Shown here: positions 6,211-7,725 of the stretch, piece by piece
How positions within the stretch are numbered: position 1 is the stretch's first letter
How the letters are laid out: every line of letters begins with the position of its first letter
DNA from: Clostridia bacterium
Lineage (GTDB): Bacteria; Bacillota; Clostridia; Oscillospirales; CAG-272
Assembly (NCBI GenBank): GCA_017631215.1
Contig: JAGBTR010000044.1
Location: forward strand, 1-7,725
Reading direction: 5' to 3'
DNA length: 7,725 nt
Made by a program: the position numbers and the translations under genes
Notes under the pieces: model-generated
What the model was told of the DNA's origin: nothing
What the model saw: the letters and a program-made list of their open reading frames with translations, nothing else
Databases searched by the model: none

Positions 6211-7233
6211 TTATCCCTTTCCGTTTTTCTTGGGCGGCGTGGGAACGAAATCCTCGCCAAAGCTGCGCTTGAGCGCATCGCCGAAGAAGTCGGCGGTATC
6301 AAAGCTGTTGCCTGCGGTCGTGGGCTTGCCCTGCGCCGCGCGCTTGTTGTCTGCCTCCTCGATCTCGGCAAGCGTATGCAGACCTGCGGCCGCCCAACGC
6401 TCAAGGATCGAGTTGGCATAGTGAATGGTCGGTGTCTGAATGGCGGCGACCGTCATCTCGTAGGCGCGCGTGATGATGTCCAGATCGAACTTCATATTCG
6501 ACAGCCAGCTCTCGACCTGCTTCTTTTCCTTGGAGGTCAGCGCGCGGCTGCCAATGCCGAACATCGCGCGAATCTTACCCTCGGCGGCGGCCAGCTGCTC
6601 GCGCTGCTTGAGACGCTCCTCGAGCATCTCGGTGTCGGTGATGCCCTCGTCGTACAGCGACAGAGCCACCGTTTCGACGTAGCGCACACTCTTTTTGCCC
6701 ATCGTGACGCAATGCACCAGCAGAAGCAGCAGATACTCACCCGACACGCCGAGATAATCGACAATGCCGAGCAGAATGCCCACCTCGTGCGTGTTCAGCA
6801 CCTTGCCCAGAATGCGCGAGCATTCGTCGACCAGATCGGCCAACTCGCGGCGCGTCTCGAGCAGCGTCGCCAGCTCGTCGGTGGTGTAGCGCGGCGCGGT
6901 AGGAGATGCCTTGGGAGAGGACGATACCGTGCGGACGGAGGGCTTGTCCTCGGTCGGCGCGACCTTTTGGGGGGCGGGGGCTGATTTGTTGGCAGTCTTG
7001 GACGGCTCACCGTCAAGGCTGATGATCCCCGCCTCCTGCCAGAAGGCAAGCGCGGCGGTGACCTTTTTGGTCGTGATATCCAAACGGGCAGCGATCTCCT
7101 CAACGCTCGGACTCGGCTCGCCGCTCAGCAAAAGCAGCACCTTGAGCGTGTCGCCATTGACGTCGCCCAGGCGGTCGAGAACGGACGCGGGCAGATTCAG
7201 CACGCCGTTGCCGTAATGTAGCGTTAGCTTCAT
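6211..7233 (-). CDS. dnaD: DnaD-like primosome / replication initiation protein
   Basis: 340 residues. Residues 1-75 form a winged-helix-like N-terminal domain (VEEIAARLDITTKKVTAALAFWQEAGIISLD). A Pro/Ser/Lys-rich flexible linker follows at about 76-115, then a helical region (118-200) of the DnaB/DnaD type. The DnaD domain proper lies at about 215-292 with the signature YANSILERWAAAGLHT (272-287), fitting YxxxILxxW. The C-terminal tail is polar and ends in PPKKNGKG, typical of the disordered DNA-binding tails in this family. DnaD-type proteins remodel DNA and help recruit the helicase-loader complex at the origin. The start ATG is preceded by AAGGTGA, which overlaps the TAA stop of rex, indicating translational coupling. 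The name is by family; in many Clostridia one such protein replaces both DnaB and DnaD of Bacillus. Confidence 0.88.
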   Translation of the reverse strand: MKLTLHYGNGVLNLPASVLDRLGDVNGDTLKVLLLLSGEPSPSVEEIAARLDITTKKVTAALAFWQEAGIISLDGEPSKTANKSAPAPQKVAPTEDKPSVRTVSSSPKASPTAPRYTTDELATLLETRRELADLVDECSRILGKVLNTHEVGILLGIVDYLGVSGEYLLLLLVHCVTMGKKSVRYVETVALSLYDEGITDTEMLEERLKQREQLAAAEGKIRAMFGIGSRALTSKEKKQVESWLSNMKFDLDIITRAYEMTVAAIQTPTIHYANSILERWAAAGLHTLAEIEEADNKRAAQGKPTTAGNSFDTADFFGDALKRSFGEDFVPTPPKKNGKG

Positions 7234-7242
7234 ACCGTCACC

Positions 7243-7725
7243 TTACACGCTGTCCGAGAGCGAATCGTTGTCGCCCTTGTCGGCACACAGACGGTAGCTC
7301 AGTGTCATCAGCGAGTCGCCCAGGTGAACGTTTTCCACGATGACGGGACGGATGGGATCGGTCTCCTGCGGAAGCTCCTTCTCGGTAAAATTCCAAAGAC
7401 CGCGCACGCCGATGTCGGTCAGACGCTCGGCAACGCCCGTGACGGCGTCCTTGGGAACGGTCAGCACAGCAAAATCGACGCGGTTCTGTTCACAAAAGCG
7501 CTCCAGCGTGTCCATATGGCGGATGGTCAGACCACCCATCTGCTTGCCGACGAGGGCGGGGTCAATGTCAAACAGTCCCACCACGTCCACGCCGCGCTTT
7601 TCGAACATTGTGGTGCGCACCAGCGCGCGACCGAGGTCGCCGATGCCGATGACGATGGCGCAAAGACCCGCACCGACGCCGAGAATCTCGGAAATTTTGG
7701 CGTAGAGATAGTTGACGTTGTAGCC
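7243..7725 (-). CDS. rex: Redox-sensing transcriptional repressor Rex, N-terminal part beyond the window
   Basis: 160 C-terminal residues are visible, and the frame is still open at the right edge. The ATG at 7620 is internal. The visible part starts GYNVNYLYAKISEIL, the end of the winged-helix region and its linker in Rex. The Rossmann NAD(H)-binding fold follows with GIGDLG at 27-32, matching GxGxxG, and GLFDIDP at 50-56, whose acidic residues end the second strand. The C-terminal VHLGDSLMTLSYRL segment fits the domain-swapped helix that joins the dimer. Full-length Rex is about 210 residues, so some 50 or more are missing. Rex represses fermentation and respiration genes when the NADH/NAD+ ratio is low and releases DNA when NADH binds. 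It is followed after nine bases by the dnaD-like gene, so the three genes form one operon whose promoter is outside the window. Confidence 0.9.
   Translation of the reverse strand, partial: GYNVNYLYAKISEILGVGAGLCAIVIGIGDLGRALVRTTMFEKRGVDVVGLFDIDPALVGKQMGGLTIRHMDTLERFCEQNRVDFAVLTVPKDAVTGVAERLTDIGVRGLWNFTEKELPQETDPIRPVIVENVHLGDSLMTLSYRLCADKGDNDSLSDSV

Noticed and set aside
5429..6421. Open frame of 330 codons on the plus strand opposite the dnaC- and dnaD-like genes
   Set aside because: It spans two well-supported genes and their gap, and its His/Arg/Gly-rich translation is typical of an antisense shadow in G+C-rich DNA.

Overview
The window looks like the chromosome of a spore-forming, anaerobic Firmicute of class Clostridia with fairly high G+C (an Oscillospirales- or Christensenellales-like gut bacterium would fit). 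The reasons are a SpoVT-type AbrB/GAF sporulation regulator, a Rex redox repressor, a DnaD/DnaC-type helicase-loader pair, Shine-Dalgarno sites of the AAGGAG type and a good sigma-G-like promoter. No RNA gene, CRISPR array, transposase or phage gene is visible.

Layout. (1) Positions 2-3457 (+) hold the 3' part of a very large gene, open at the left edge. Its product has a glutamine-amidotransferase-like (Rossmann) region and a beta-sandwich segment, followed by four tandem copies of a beta-rich, galactose-binding-like module of about 160 residues. It is probably an extracellular carbohydrate-active or cell-surface protein. (2) Positions 3458-3652 hold an in-frame, coding-like stretch with no start codon, probably the remnant of another gene. 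(3) An A+T-rich leader with a long hairpin that buries the ribosome binding site precedes a spoVT-like gene (3765-4325, +). (4) The convergent intergenic region 4326-4591 carries two related G/C-rich hairpins in inverted orientation, members of one repeat family. (5) Positions 4592-5056 (-) encode a 154-residue all-helical protein of unknown function. (6) On the minus strand a compact operon runs rex (partial, off the right edge) - dnaD-like - dnaC-like. It ends in a hairpin terminator at 5096-5145 that overlaps the sigma-G-like promoter of the 154-residue gene.

How the genes work together. Rex senses NADH/NAD+. The DnaD-like and DnaC-like proteins are expected to load the replicative helicase. 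Tight spacing (9 and 32 bases) indicates that the three genes are co-transcribed. The spoVT-like gene and the 154-residue gene face each other. In Bacillus, spoVT is made under sigma-G and tunes the sigma-G regulon, so a sigma-G-like promoter in front of the 154-residue gene suggests a small forespore-related cluster. The large surface protein appears to be an independent accessory gene. I see no complete, clearly novel system here. The points most worth checking are the leader hairpin, the promoter-in-terminator arrangement, the inverted repeat pair and the modular repeat protein with its downstream remnant.
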